Below, piece after piece: positions 15,192-23,574 of a DNA stretch of 64,000 nucleotides. Each line of letters starts with the position of its first letter. The first letter of the stretch is position 1. The notes under the pieces were generated by a model. The model was not told the origin of the DNA and did no database searches. It saw nothing but the letters and a program-made list of their open reading frames with translations. The stretch covers positions 124,001-188,000 of the forward strand of contig JAPLDJ010000023.1 in assembly GCA_026391805.1 (NCBI GenBank), read 5' to 3'. This DNA is from Bacteroidota bacterium. Lineage in GTDB: Bacteria > Bacteroidota > Bacteroidia > Bacteroidales > FEN-979. Position numbers and translations under genes: made by a program.

Positions 15192-17666
15192 ATGAAAAAC
15201 ATCTCATTCAAGCAGATTGCCCCTTACCTTGTTGCAGTACTGCTCTTCATCGTGATCACATTTGCCTTTTTCAGTCCCCTGCTGGAAGGAAAACGCCTGT
15301 TCCAGAGCGATATCATGCAATACCAGGGAATGTCGAAAGAAATGACCGATTACCGGGGATCCACAGGGAATGAAACCCTCTGGACCAATTCCATGTTCGG
15401 CGGCATGCCTACCTACCAGATCGGCGTGAAATATACAGGTAACCTGATAGGATACCTCGACAAGATCTTTACCCTCGGACTGCCCCGTCCGGCGGATATG
15501 GTCTTCCTTTATTTCCTGGGATTCTTCTTTCTCCTGCTTGTGCTTAGAGTTAATCCCTGGTTGTCAATAGCAGGTTCAATTGCATTTGCATTTTCCTCTT
15601 TCCTCATTATCATAATCGATGTGGGACACAATTCACAGGCACATGCCATCGGCTATATTGCACCGGTCATCGCGGGGATCATTCTTACATTCCGGAAGAA
15701 ATACCTCCTGGGAGGGATCATTACAGCCATCTTCCTTTCCCTTGAGCTCAAGGCAAACCACCCGCAGATCACCTACTACCTCGTTATGACCGCAGTTATC
15801 CTCGGGATATGCCAGCTCGTTGCAGCTTTGCGGGCAAAAGAATTTAAATCTTTCCTTATTTCCATTGCGGTTATCGCTGTTGCCGGCGGTTTTGCGCTTG
15901 CAACAAACATCACCAACCTATGGGCAACCTATGAATACGGGAATTATACCATCCGCGGAAAAACAGAACTTACATCCAACAAAGCAAACCGGACTTCAGG
16001 ACTTGACAAGGACTATGCAACCCAGTGGAGTTACGGGAAGAGCGAGTCGATGACCCTGCTGATCCCTAATTTTTATGGCGGATCTAGCCAGAAGCTCAGC
16101 ATGAATTCAAATACGGCTAAAGCACTCCGCGCAAACAATGTTCCGGAAGAAAACATCCAGGGATTTGTTAACCAGCACCTCCCGATGTACTGGGGGGCAC
16201 AGCCTTTCACATCGGGACCGGTTTACGTGGGGGCGATCATTTTCTTCCTGTTCGTGCTTGGATTGCTGATTGTGAAAGGCCCCCTGAAATGGTGGCTGCT
16301 TGCAGCGACAGTTTTATCGATAATGCTGGCCTGGGGTCATAATTTCATGGCGCTGACGAATTTCTTCTTCAGCTATCTCCCCGGATACAATAAATTCCGG
16401 GCCGTGACCATGATCCTGGTGATCGCAGAGTTCACCATGCCATTGCTGGGCATGCTAGCTCTCAGGGAGTTTTTCGCAGGTCAGCAGGAGAGAAAAAAGC
16501 TGATGAAAAATCTCTTTATTGCAGCGGGGATTACAGGTGGTGTCGCCCTGATCTTCGCACTGGTTCCGGGGATGTTTCTTAATTATGTCGGGTCCGGGGA
16601 TGCTTCCATGGCAAAGCAATCCGGGTTTCCCGACTGGCTGATGCAGGGCCTCCGGGATGACCGCCAGAGCCTGCTCCAGATGGATGCCTGGCGTACCGTG
16701 ATCTTTATCGCACTCACCTGCGGAACCATGCTGGCCGCTATGTTCAACAAAATTAAAAATCCTGTTGCATACCTTATTATCGGAGCACTTGTCCTTGTGG
16801 ATATGTACCCGGTCGCAAAGCGTTACCTGAACAGCGACAGCTTCAGGTCAAGGTCGGAGCTCGCAACACCATATCAGCCTTCCGCAGCAGACGAACAGAT
16901 CTTACAGGACAAGACCCTTGACTACCGGGTTCTCAACCTGACACTCGATCCCTTTAATGATGCCAGCACCTCTTATTTCCATAAATCGATCGGTGGATAT
17001 CATGGTGCCAAGCTTCGCCGTTACCAGGAGCTGATCGACAAAGGGATTGATTACGACATCCGGATTTTTGCACGGTCGATGCGGAACGACAGTACTCCGG
17101 TACTGAACATGTTAAATACGAAGTACATCATCGTCCCCGACAATAATCGCCAGCCGACAGTCTTCCCCAACCACAATGCCCTCGGAAATGCATGGTTTGT
17201 GCAGGGATATAAAATGGTGGAAAATGCCGATGCCGAGCTTGCAGCAGTGGCAAATTTTTCACCCCGCGACACCGCCATTATCAACAAAAAGTTTGCGGAC
17301 GAACTGAACGGATTCACCCCGGGACGCGACAGTTCTGATTTCATCAGGATGTCATCGTATGCGCCGAATTATCTTGTGTACGCGTACAAATCAAAGAACG
17401 CCGGACTGGCTGTCTTCTCGGAGATCTATTACCCGAAAGGCTGGAACGCTTATGTTGACGGCAAGGTGATGCCGCATTTCCAGGTCAATTATGTTTTGAG
17501 AGGGATGATCCTTCCTGCCGGTGAGCACAACATTGAGTTCCGATTCGAACCGAAAGTATACGGCGTCGGAGAGAAAATTTCACTGGTCAGTTCCATCCTG
17601 CTGATCCTGCTTGTGGTCGGAGTTGCTGCAACATGGGGCTGGAAACAGGTTAAATCCGGCTCATGA
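15192..17666 (+). CDS. YfhO-family multi-spanning membrane protein (GT-C fold)
   Basis: The 824-residue protein has about 11-12 hydrophobic helices in its first 530 residues and one at the C-terminus (about 797-815), with a soluble extracytoplasmic domain between (about 560-790). The first loop carries FQSDIMQYQGMSKEM, where the acidic residue typical of GT-C glycosyltransferases would lie, and GHNSQAHAIGYIAP follows. YfhO proteins act in lipid-linked sugar transfer to cell-surface polymers. It heads a four-gene glycan operon; the next gene overlaps it by 4 bp (ATGA). Donor and acceptor are unknown. Confidence 0.85.
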   Translation: MKNISFKQIAPYLVAVLLFIVITFAFFSPLLEGKRLFQSDIMQYQGMSKEMTDYRGSTGNETLWTNSMFGGMPTYQIGVKYTGNLIGYLDKIFTLGLPRPADMVFLYFLGFFFLLLVLRVNPWLSIAGSIAFAFSSFLIIIIDVGHNSQAHAIGYIAPVIAGIILTFRKKYLLGGIITAIFLSLELKANHPQITYYLVMTAVILGICQLVAALRAKEFKSFLISIAVIAVAGGFALATNITNLWATYEYGNYTIRGKTELTSNKANRTSGLDKDYATQWSYGKSESMTLLIPNFYGGSSQKLSMNSNTAKALRANNVPEENIQGFVNQHLPMYWGAQPFTSGPVYVGAIIFFLFVLGLLIVKGPLKWWLLAATVLSIMLAWGHNFMALTNFFFSYLPGYNKFRAVTMILVIAEFTMPLLGMLALREFFAGQQERKKLMKNLFIAAGITGGVALIFALVPGMFLNYVGSGDASMAKQSGFPDWLMQGLRDDRQSLLQMDAWRTVIFIALTCGTMLAAMFNKIKNPVAYLIIGALVLVDMYPVAKRYLNSDSFRSRSELATPYQPSAADEQILQDKTLDYRVLNLTLDPFNDASTSYFHKSIGGYHGAKLRRYQELIDKGIDYDIRIFARSMRNDSTPVLNMLNTKYIIVPDNNRQPTVFPNHNALGNAWFVQGYKMVENADAELAAVANFSPRDTAIINKKFADELNGFTPGRDSSDFIRMSSYAPNYLVYAYKSKNAGLAVFSEIYYPKGWNAYVDGKVMPHFQVNYVLRGMILPAGEHNIEFRFEPKVYGVGEKISLVSSILLILLVVGVAATWGWKQVKSGS

Positions 17667-18979
17667 AACGTGCGCTGATCATCACCTATTACTGGCCACC
17701 CAGTGGCGGAGCCGGTGTTCAGCGATGGCTTAAATTTGTAAAATACCTGCGCGAATACGGCTGGGAACCTGTGGTTTTTACGCCAGAGAACCCGGAATTT
17801 CCGGAATCCGACTCCTCCCTTTTCAAGGATATCCCTGAAAACCTTGATGTGATAAAATTCCCCATCTGGGAACCCTACAATGCCTACAAGCGCTTTCTCG
17901 GTCAAAAGAAAGAAGACAAGATCCAGGCAGGATTCCTTTCCGTGAAGAAGAAGAATCCATTGGCGGAAAACCTTTCCGTCTGGATTCGTGGAAACCTTTT
18001 CATTCCCGATGCACGGAAATTCTGGATAAAGCCTTCTGTTCGTTTCCTCTTAAATTACCTGAAGGATCATCCTGTTGATGCCATTGTGTCGACCGGTCCG
18101 CCTCACTCCATGCACCTGATCGCGCTGGGGCTGAAGAACAGGCTGAACATACCTTGGCTGGCCGATTTCAGGGATCCCTGGACAGGCATTGATTTCTATC
18201 ACCAGCTGAAACTGACCCGGTGGGCGGATAAAAAACACCACCGGCTCGAACGGTCTGTTCTGTCCCGTGCCGACAGGATCTCCATCGTAAGCTGGAACTG
18301 GGCAAAAGATTTTAATGAGCTTTTCGCGAGAGACTATGAAGTGATCACAAACGGCTTTGATCCTGATGATTTCGCCATCGGGAAACCCGAAATTTCTTCT
18401 GCATTCGAACTGACCCATATCGGTTCGCTCAACAGGGACCGCAACCCTGACTTTCTCTGGGAGGTCCTTGCAGAACTATGCAATGAAAATAAAGATTTCA
18501 ATCACGATCTCCGCCTGCGCTTCATCGGCAAATGCGACATCGCCCTGTTTGAAAGCCTTGAAAAGCATCAGCTTCTTGCAAGAACCGAACGGATCGATTA
18601 TATGCCGCATGAAGAGGTGCTGAAAGCATCGGCATCCTCTCAGGTGCTCATGCTTCTGCTAAACAATACTCCCAATGTGCTGGGAATCGTTCCGGGAAAA
18701 TTGTTTGAATACCTCGCCACCAGAAGGCCTGTTCTGTGCATCGGCACCACAGAAGGCGACAGCGCCAGGATCATTCGCGAGTCAAGAGCCGGTATCACCT
18801 GCGATTTCGGGGACAAGGCTGTGTTGAAGGAACAACTTCTCAATCTCTATTCGAAATACAGTCAGGGATTGTTGCAGGACCAGGAAGGTAATATCGATGC
18901 TTTCTCACGGAAAAGACTGACCGGCAGAATTGCTTCCTTGCTGGATGAAATAACCCCGCGGGAAGAATTAAAAGACTAA
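17663..18979 (+). CDS. Glycosyltransferase family 4
   Basis: This 438-residue GT-B enzyme begins with MKRALIITYYWPPSGGAGVQ, the glycine-rich acceptor-side motif of GT4 proteins. Its C-terminal half has ITNGFDPDDF, the linker, and LFEYLATRRPVLCIG, which carries the nucleotide-sugar glutamate. GT4 enzymes are retaining transferases using nucleotide sugars at the cytosolic face. Its start overlaps the stop codon of the YfhO-like gene (ATGA), and the 2-epimerase gene starts 7 bp after it, so translation is probably coupled. Sugar specificity is unknown. Confidence 0.9.
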   Translation: MKRALIITYYWPPSGGAGVQRWLKFVKYLREYGWEPVVFTPENPEFPESDSSLFKDIPENLDVIKFPIWEPYNAYKRFLGQKKEDKIQAGFLSVKKKNPLAENLSVWIRGNLFIPDARKFWIKPSVRFLLNYLKDHPVDAIVSTGPPHSMHLIALGLKNRLNIPWLADFRDPWTGIDFYHQLKLTRWADKKHHRLERSVLSRADRISIVSWNWAKDFNELFARDYEVITNGFDPDDFAIGKPEISSAFELTHIGSLNRDRNPDFLWEVLAELCNENKDFNHDLRLRFIGKCDIALFESLEKHQLLARTERIDYMPHEEVLKASASSQVLMLLLNNTPNVLGIVPGKLFEYLATRRPVLCIGTTEGDSARIIRESRAGITCDFGDKAVLKEQLLNLYSKYSQGLLQDQEGNIDAFSRKRLTGRIASLLDEITPREELKD

Positions 18980-18986
18980 TCTTACT

Positions 18987-20078
18987 ATGAAAATCCTAAA
19001 TATTGTCGGCGCACGTCCGAACTTCATCAAGATCGCACCCATCATGCGGGAGATGAAGAAATCGAAGATCCTCGAACCAGTCCTTGTGCATACCGGGCAG
19101 CATTACGACATCGAGATGTCGTCGAAATTTTTCGAGGAGCTGAACATCCCCGAACCCGATATCTCCCTTGAAGTCGGTTCAGATACGCATGCCAGACAGG
19201 TAGCCAAGATAATGGAACGGTTCGATGCTGTCTGTGATGAGCATAAGCCCGATGCGATCCTGGTGGTGGGCGACGTCAACTCGACAATGGCCTGTTCTTT
19301 GGTGGCGGCAAAAAAAGGGATCAAAATCATCCATGTGGAAGCCGGTATCCGGAGCTTCGACCGCACCATGCCTGAAGAGATCAACCGGCTGGTCACCGAT
19401 TCCATTGCCGATCTGCTTCTGCCTCCTTCAAAAGATGCTGTGGAGAACCTCCTGAGAGAAGGCCACACCATGGAAAAGATCCGGATGGTTGGCAACATCA
19501 TGATCGATACCCTCATGGAATCACAGCCGAAGATCAGGATGTCGGAAATCCTACAGACCCTCGGCATTGAAGAAAAGAAGTTTGTGGCGGTCACGCTCCA
19601 CCGCCCCTCCAATGTTGATGATCCAACAGATTTTAAACGGATTCTTCTCGCCTTTACAGAGATCCAGAAACGGCTGCCGATTGTATTCCCGGTTCACCCG
19701 CGTACGCGTAAGATGCTTGAAACTCCTGAACTGAAGGAGATCGCCGCCGGAATGTCCAACCTGATTTTATGTGACCCGCTCGGATATTTTGATTTCGGGA
19801 AACTGGTGAAGGATTGCCGGATGGTCATCACCGACAGCGGCGGGATCCAGGAAGAATCGACCGTCTACGGAATACCCTGCATCACCATCCGCGAGAACAC
19901 CGAACGGCCCATCACCATCTGGGAAGGAACCAACGAACTGGCCGGAACTGATACGGAAAAGATCATTGATTATGCAGGGAGAATCCTGGACGGGAAATGG
20001 AAAGCCGGCAAAATTCCTGAACTATGGGATGGCCATACGGCAGAAAGGATCATCCCCTGTATTGAAAACATGAAATGA
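18987..20078 (+). CDS. wecB: UDP-N-acetylglucosamine 2-epimerase (non-hydrolysing)
   Basis: This 363-residue enzyme interconverts UDP-GlcNAc and UDP-ManNAc. Family residues are visible: GARPNFIK at the start, GQHYD, VVGDVNST (Asp), HVEAGIRSFDRTMPEEINR (two Glu), VTLHRPSN (catalytic-region His), and DSGGIQEES. ManNAc or ManNAcA made from it usually enters capsules or enterobacterial-type antigens. It is third in the yfhO-GT4-wecB-GT4 operon and overlaps the next gene by 4 bp. A second, clearly different 2-epimerase gene lies at 23575. Confidence 0.95.
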   Translation: MKILNIVGARPNFIKIAPIMREMKKSKILEPVLVHTGQHYDIEMSSKFFEELNIPEPDISLEVGSDTHARQVAKIMERFDAVCDEHKPDAILVVGDVNSTMACSLVAAKKGIKIIHVEAGIRSFDRTMPEEINRLVTDSIADLLLPPSKDAVENLLREGHTMEKIRMVGNIMIDTLMESQPKIRMSEILQTLGIEEKKFVAVTLHRPSNVDDPTDFKRILLAFTEIQKRLPIVFPVHPRTRKMLETPELKEIAAGMSNLILCDPLGYFDFGKLVKDCRMVITDSGGIQEESTVYGIPCITIRENTERPITIWEGTNELAGTDTEKIIDYAGRILDGKWKAGKIPELWDGHTAERIIPCIENMK

Positions 20079-21154
20079 CAACGATCCTCTTTATTAAACC
20101 GGCAAATTACTCCTTCGCCAATAATGATCAGAAGATCCTGGAAAAGCATTTCCGGGTAAAAACTTTCCTGATCGGCCGGAAGAATGCAGGATTTCATTTT
20201 ATCTGGAGGATCGCCAACCTTGTCGTTTTCATCCTGATCAATGCCCCGCGGGCAAGAGTCATGGTAACCTGGTTTGCCGATTACCATGCAGCAGTCATGG
20301 TATTTCTCGGGAAGATCTTCAACTGCAAAGTCGTCATAATTGCCGGCGGCCAGGAAGCCGTCTGCTATCCTGAATTGAAAAAAGGTGTCTATTACAAAAA
20401 GTTCAGGGCGTTTTTTGTGAAATATGCCCTCCGTCGTGCCGGTCTCATCCTGCCTAACCACCAGTCGCTGGTCTATCATGAGAATTTTTATTATGATCCT
20501 TCAGGAAAGAAAGACGGGATGAAACACTACATCCCGGATCTGAAAACCAAAATCATCGTTTTGCCGAATGGCATTGAGACGGATAAATTCTTTCGTGATC
20601 CTTCCATCCCAAAAGATCCGAACACCATTCTGACGGTCGGGACGATGAACGGGACCAACGATTTTATCAACAAGGGATTTGACCTCTTTATCGAACTCGC
20701 ATCACGCAACCCCGACCTGAACTTCATCCTGATCGGGATAAAAAAACAGTTTCTTCCCTGGATTGAAGAACATCATCCCTGGAAGGAATTGAAAAACCTG
20801 AAGGTCATTTTCTCATTTTGTCCGCATGAGGTGCTTTTCCACAGTTACAACGAAGCCGGAGTCTTTGTCCAGGCATCCATAACCGAAGGAATGCCCAACA
20901 CCCTTTGTGAAGCGATGCTGTGTGAATGCATTCCGGTCGGATCAAATGTGAACGGGATTCCCGATGCAATGGGCGATACAGGAATCATTGTCATGAAACG
21001 TGACATTGCGGAACTGGAATCGGCAGTGAGGAAGGCTGTCAAATTATCCTCCGGTCCGGCTGCCCGGAAATGGATCACCGGTCATTTCTCCTATGCTGAT
21101 CGCGAAAAGAACCTCATCAGGATTCTGCAGGAAGAGTTCAGGATCAAATTATGA
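20075..21154 (+). CDS. Glycosyltransferase family 4 (second of operon)
   Basis: The protein has 359 residues with the GT-B fold. The C-terminal donor domain shows VQASITEGMPNTLCEAMLCE, the E-x7-E motif of GT4 enzymes, and IVLPNGIETDKF as the inter-domain linker. The N-terminal domain has NYSFANNDQKILEKHF and TWFADYHAAVM, which are also seen in GT4 enzymes of archaeal and Bacteroidota surface clusters. The last codons and the stop lie inside a 30-bp sequence that recurs 551 bp downstream (21691-21720). Confidence 0.9.
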   Translation: MTTILFIKPANYSFANNDQKILEKHFRVKTFLIGRKNAGFHFIWRIANLVVFILINAPRARVMVTWFADYHAAVMVFLGKIFNCKVVIIAGGQEAVCYPELKKGVYYKKFRAFFVKYALRRAGLILPNHQSLVYHENFYYDPSGKKDGMKHYIPDLKTKIIVLPNGIETDKFFRDPSIPKDPNTILTVGTMNGTNDFINKGFDLFIELASRNPDLNFILIGIKKQFLPWIEEHHPWKELKNLKVIFSFCPHEVLFHSYNEAGVFVQASITEGMPNTLCEAMLCECIPVGSNVNGIPDAMGDTGIIVMKRDIAELESAVRKAVKLSSGPAARKWITGHFSYADREKNLIRILQEEFRIKL

Positions 21155-21169
21155 AAGATGAATTCTGAT
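21140..21169 (+). repeat. Left copy of 30-bp direct repeat
   Basis: This copy covers the 3' end and stop codon of the glycosyltransferase gene and 15 bp beyond. It matches 21691-21720 at 27 of 30 positions, and the last 17 bp (GAAAGATGAATTCTGAT) are identical. Confidence 0.85.
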
Positions 21170-21230
21170 TTGTACTTCGTACTTTATCCCAGACTCTGGC
21201 TGTAGGTGTATTATCTTATAATATCCTTTC

Positions 21231-21536
21231 TTATGACTTTTTATTGTGATCCTGATTCAGATAAAAGGTTATTGCTGCACTGTATGCACTTTCTTTCTTT
21301 TTATTTTTTGCCATTTTTTCAAATTTCTTCCTCATGGTGGCATCGTTCAGCGCTGCGACAGCCAGTCTAACTGCTGCAGAAAACTGCATTTGAGCTGCTT
21401 TCTGTTTTTGACTCAGGGGAATTCCCCTTGGTGATAATACATATGCAGTTGTCTTATTGCCCCTTTTTCGGAAGACAAGGTTCCCAACTTTGCCCCGCAA
21501 CCCTTGAGAAACAATGTTGTTATCAACTATTGCCAT
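21231..21536 (-). CDS. Small conserved hypothetical protein in a repeat-flanked cassette
   Basis: This 101-residue basic protein begins MAIVDNNIVSQGLRGKVGNL, continues VFRKRGNKTTAYVLSPRG, and has a helical, Ala-rich second half ending in SAAITFYLNQDHNKKS. The pattern GLRGKVGNLVFR followed by SQKQKAAQMQF resembles a family of small Bacteroidota proteins of unknown function, some phage-like (from memory, unverified). No signal peptide or membrane helix is seen. The gene has a good promoter (21628-21658) and a leader with five 11-bp repeats. It stands on the opposite strand to the glycan operon and is enclosed by a 30-bp direct repeat. Confidence 0.75.
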   Translation of the reverse strand: MAIVDNNIVSQGLRGKVGNLVFRKRGNKTTAYVLSPRGIPLSQKQKAAQMQFSAAVRLAVAALNDATMRKKFEKMAKNKKKESAYSAAITFYLNQDHNKKS

Positions 21537-21560
21537 AATCTTTGATTTTGGAAAAAATAG

Positions 21561-21614
21561 TTATCTTACGTTTATCCTACGTTTATCTTACGTTTATTTT
21601 ACGTTTATCCTACG
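21561..21614. repeat. 11-bp tandem repeats in the leader of the small gene
   Basis: Five units of TTTATCYTACG (first unit one base short) follow one another: 21561-21570, 21571-21581, 21582-21592, 21593-21603 and 21604-21614. They lie between the predicted transcription start (about 21621, minus strand) and the start codon at 21536, so they would be transcribed as leader RNA. Confidence 0.85.
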
Positions 21615-21627
21615 TTATAGATTCATA

Positions 21628-21658
21628 CAAAGATAATCCATCCTTTGGGCATTGTCAA
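21628..21658 (-). promoter_or_regulatory. Promoter of the small cassette gene
   Basis: On the minus strand TTG (21658-21656) and TATCTTTG (21635-21628) are 20 bp apart and match the Bacteroidota consensus. Confidence 0.78.
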
Positions 21659-21690
21659 TAATGAATGAATTGTCTTAGCAGTAGTCTGCA

Positions 21691-21720
21691 AGGATTGAAT
21701 TAAGAAAGATGAATTCTGAT
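21691..21720 (+). repeat. Right copy of 30-bp direct repeat
   Basis: This is the partner of 21140-21169, with 27 of 30 positions identical and mismatches at positions 6, 7 and 13. The resemblance includes the last codons of the glycosyltransferase gene, so the copy looks like a duplicated gene end. Confidence 0.85.
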
Positions 21721-21727
21721 AAAAAAT

Positions 21728-21762
21728 CGTAAACCGTAAATCGTAAATCGTAAATCGTAAAT
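21728..21762. repeat. Heptamer tandem repeat (CGTAAAT type)
   Basis: Five 7-bp units, CGTAAAC then four CGTAAAT, lie between the right 30-bp repeat and the stop codon of the MATE gene at 21769. Confidence 0.88.
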
Positions 21763-21768
21763 CCTAAC

Positions 21769-23133
21769 TCACTCCACTCGTTCCCCTTTTTCCGAATACT
21801 TAACGACCGCTTTGCGCTTCCACCTTCCCGACAAGTAATAGGCATAATAAAAGATCAGCCCGGTAAACCACCCGATGGGGATCGACCACCAGACCCCGTG
21901 AACACCGATTGAAGGAATATTTGATAAAAGAACGGATATCGGGATCCTTACAACCCAGAGCGAGAAAAGACTGATGAACATGGGGATCATGGTATCGCCG
22001 GCGCCCCTCAGGACACCATTGAACACGAACATCGTCGAAAAAAGAAAATAGAAGATCCCGATCACGACCAGATAGCCACGCCCAAGTTCAATCACTGCAG
22101 GATCGTTCGTAAACATGTGCATCAGTCCGCGGGCAAAAAAGAGGATGAAGACTGAAATGACCAGGGTAAAGGCATTGGACATCAGGAAAGTCGCCTTGAG
22201 TCCGGCTTTCACCCTGTCCGTTTTATTGGCACCCATATTCTGTCCGACGAAGGTGGACAGGGCAATGGCAAAACTCATGGCCGGCATGGCCGCAAAATTG
22301 TCTATCCTTCCCGCCACGCTGTACGCGGCATTGGCATCGATGCCAAACCGGTCGACCACCCAGTATAATCCAATCATACCGGCAGCGACAAAGGTTTGCT
22401 GCAACCCGGTCGGGATTCCGATCCGGATGCTTTTGATGAAGATCGCCCGATCAAATTTCAGATCCCTGAATGAAAATTTTACCACTTTGTGATATCGGTT
22501 CAGGTAAAGGATCTGTGTGATGAATGCAAGTGCAATCGAGATCACCGTTGCCAGTGCCACACCCGGGACTCCCCAGTGAAAGACCGGTACAAAGATCAGG
22601 TCGAGGCCGATGTTGACAACCACCGAACCGATCAGGAAATAAAGCGGTGTTTTTGAATCGCCCAGCCCGCGAAGGATCGCGCTTGTACCATTGTATCCGA
22701 AGAGAAAGACAAGCCCTGCAAAGAAGATGTTCAGGAACACCTGTGCCTGTGGAATGATCTCAGGTGCAAGATCAATAAGCCGAAAAATGTACCCGCTCAG
22801 CAGGATCCCGACACCACTCATGATCAACGAAGTGAAGAAAAGGAAAATATAGAGGGTATTGATCGCTTTCCTGACCTTTTCCATGTCCTTTGCCCCGAAA
22901 TATTGTGATACGACAATGGTAAATCCCATGGTGATCCCGATCAGGAATGACACAAGGAGAAAAATGACCGGGGCAGATGTTCCCACCGCAGCCAGCGCTT
23001 CCTTGCCGATAAATTTCCCTACCACGATGCTATCGACAACATTGTACAGTTGCTGGAAAATATTTCCCAGCAGCATCGGGATCGCAAATCTGAAGATCAG
23101 TCTGCCGGGATTTCCTGTAGTCAGGTCTTTCAT
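21769..23133 (-). CDS. MATE family efflux transporter
   Basis: With the start at 23133 the protein has 454 residues, normal for MATE, and twelve predicted helices in two halves. MKDLTTGNPGRLIFRFAIPM followed by LLGNIFQQLYNVVDSIVVGK is the classic N-terminus of the NorM/DinF-like group, and FGYNGTSAILRGLGDSKTPL and FVFNGVLRGAGDTMIPMFIS mark the two halves. MATE proteins expel cationic drugs or metabolites against Na+ or H+. A longer open frame to 23430 runs through the promoter and into the antisense of rnpB, so it is rejected. Confidence 0.95.
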   Translation of the reverse strand: MKDLTTGNPGRLIFRFAIPMLLGNIFQQLYNVVDSIVVGKFIGKEALAAVGTSAPVIFLLVSFLIGITMGFTIVVSQYFGAKDMEKVRKAINTLYIFLFFTSLIMSGVGILLSGYIFRLIDLAPEIIPQAQVFLNIFFAGLVFLFGYNGTSAILRGLGDSKTPLYFLIGSVVVNIGLDLIFVPVFHWGVPGVALATVISIALAFITQILYLNRYHKVVKFSFRDLKFDRAIFIKSIRIGIPTGLQQTFVAAGMIGLYWVVDRFGIDANAAYSVAGRIDNFAAMPAMSFAIALSTFVGQNMGANKTDRVKAGLKATFLMSNAFTLVISVFILFFARGLMHMFTNDPAVIELGRGYLVVIGIFYFLFSTMFVFNGVLRGAGDTMIPMFISLFSLWVVRIPISVLLSNIPSIGVHGVWWSIPIGWFTGLIFYYAYYLSGRWKRKAVVKYSEKGERVE

Positions 23134-23153
23134 CAGGGAATAAAATCGGTCGG

Positions 23154-23192
23154 CAAAGGTAGCGAAAAATCGGCCTTTATTCCGTACCTTTG
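23154..23192. promoter_or_regulatory. Divergent promoter pair of MATE and rnpB
   Basis: The same octamer TACCTTTG occurs in both directions: minus strand at 23161-23154 for the MATE gene and plus strand at 23185-23192 for rnpB. They are 23 bp apart. The rnpB box ends 6 bp before the predicted RNA 5' end, as expected. Confidence 0.78.
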
Positions 23193-23197
23193 CACAA

Positions 23198-23550
23198 ACA
23201 GCAGTTCGTTCTATCGCTGCGCCAATGGCGCGGAGGAAAGTCGGGACAACAAAGAGCACCATACTTCCTAACGGGAAGGCTTTCCGGATATAAACGCCGG
23301 GGGGACAGAAAGTGCCACAGAAAATTACCGCCCACGGGAAACCGGGGGTAAGGGTGAAAACGCGAGGTAAGAGCTCACGATCCATGCAGGCGACTGCAGG
23401 AGGGGTAAACCTTATGGGTTGAAAGACCATGTATACCGGTTGTCAAGGGCTGCTCGCCCGATGCCGGGGGGTAGGTCGCTTAAGCCGGATGGCAACATCC
23501 GGTTCAGATAAATGATAGAACTCGACAGGATCCTGCTTACAGAACTGCTG
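23198..23550 (+). ncRNA. rnpB: RNase P RNA (class A)
   Basis: About 353 nt form the catalytic RNA that trims tRNA 5' leaders. The conserved elements appear in order: GAGGAAAGTC (from 23233), GACAGAAAGTGCCACAGAAA (from 23304), ATTACCGCCC, GGTAAGGGTGAAA (from 23347), GTAAGAGCTCAC, and AGATAAATGA (23506-23515). The terminal stem P1 pairs CAGCAGTTC (23199-23207) with GAACTGCTG (23542-23550), which sets the ends. Eight T follow (23551-23558) and give the terminator. A 2-epimerase gene starts 25 bp beyond. Confidence 0.97.
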
Positions 23551-23574
23551 TTTTTTTTATTCAAGACTGATTTC

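Noticed and set aside
23134-23430. N-terminal extension of the MATE frame
   Set aside because: It runs through the MATE promoter and antisense to rnpB; the MATE family starts at MKDLTTGNP.
23512-23574. N-terminal extension of the second 2-epimerase
   Set aside because: It lies inside the 3' end and terminator of rnpB; the family starts at MKIVTIIGARP.
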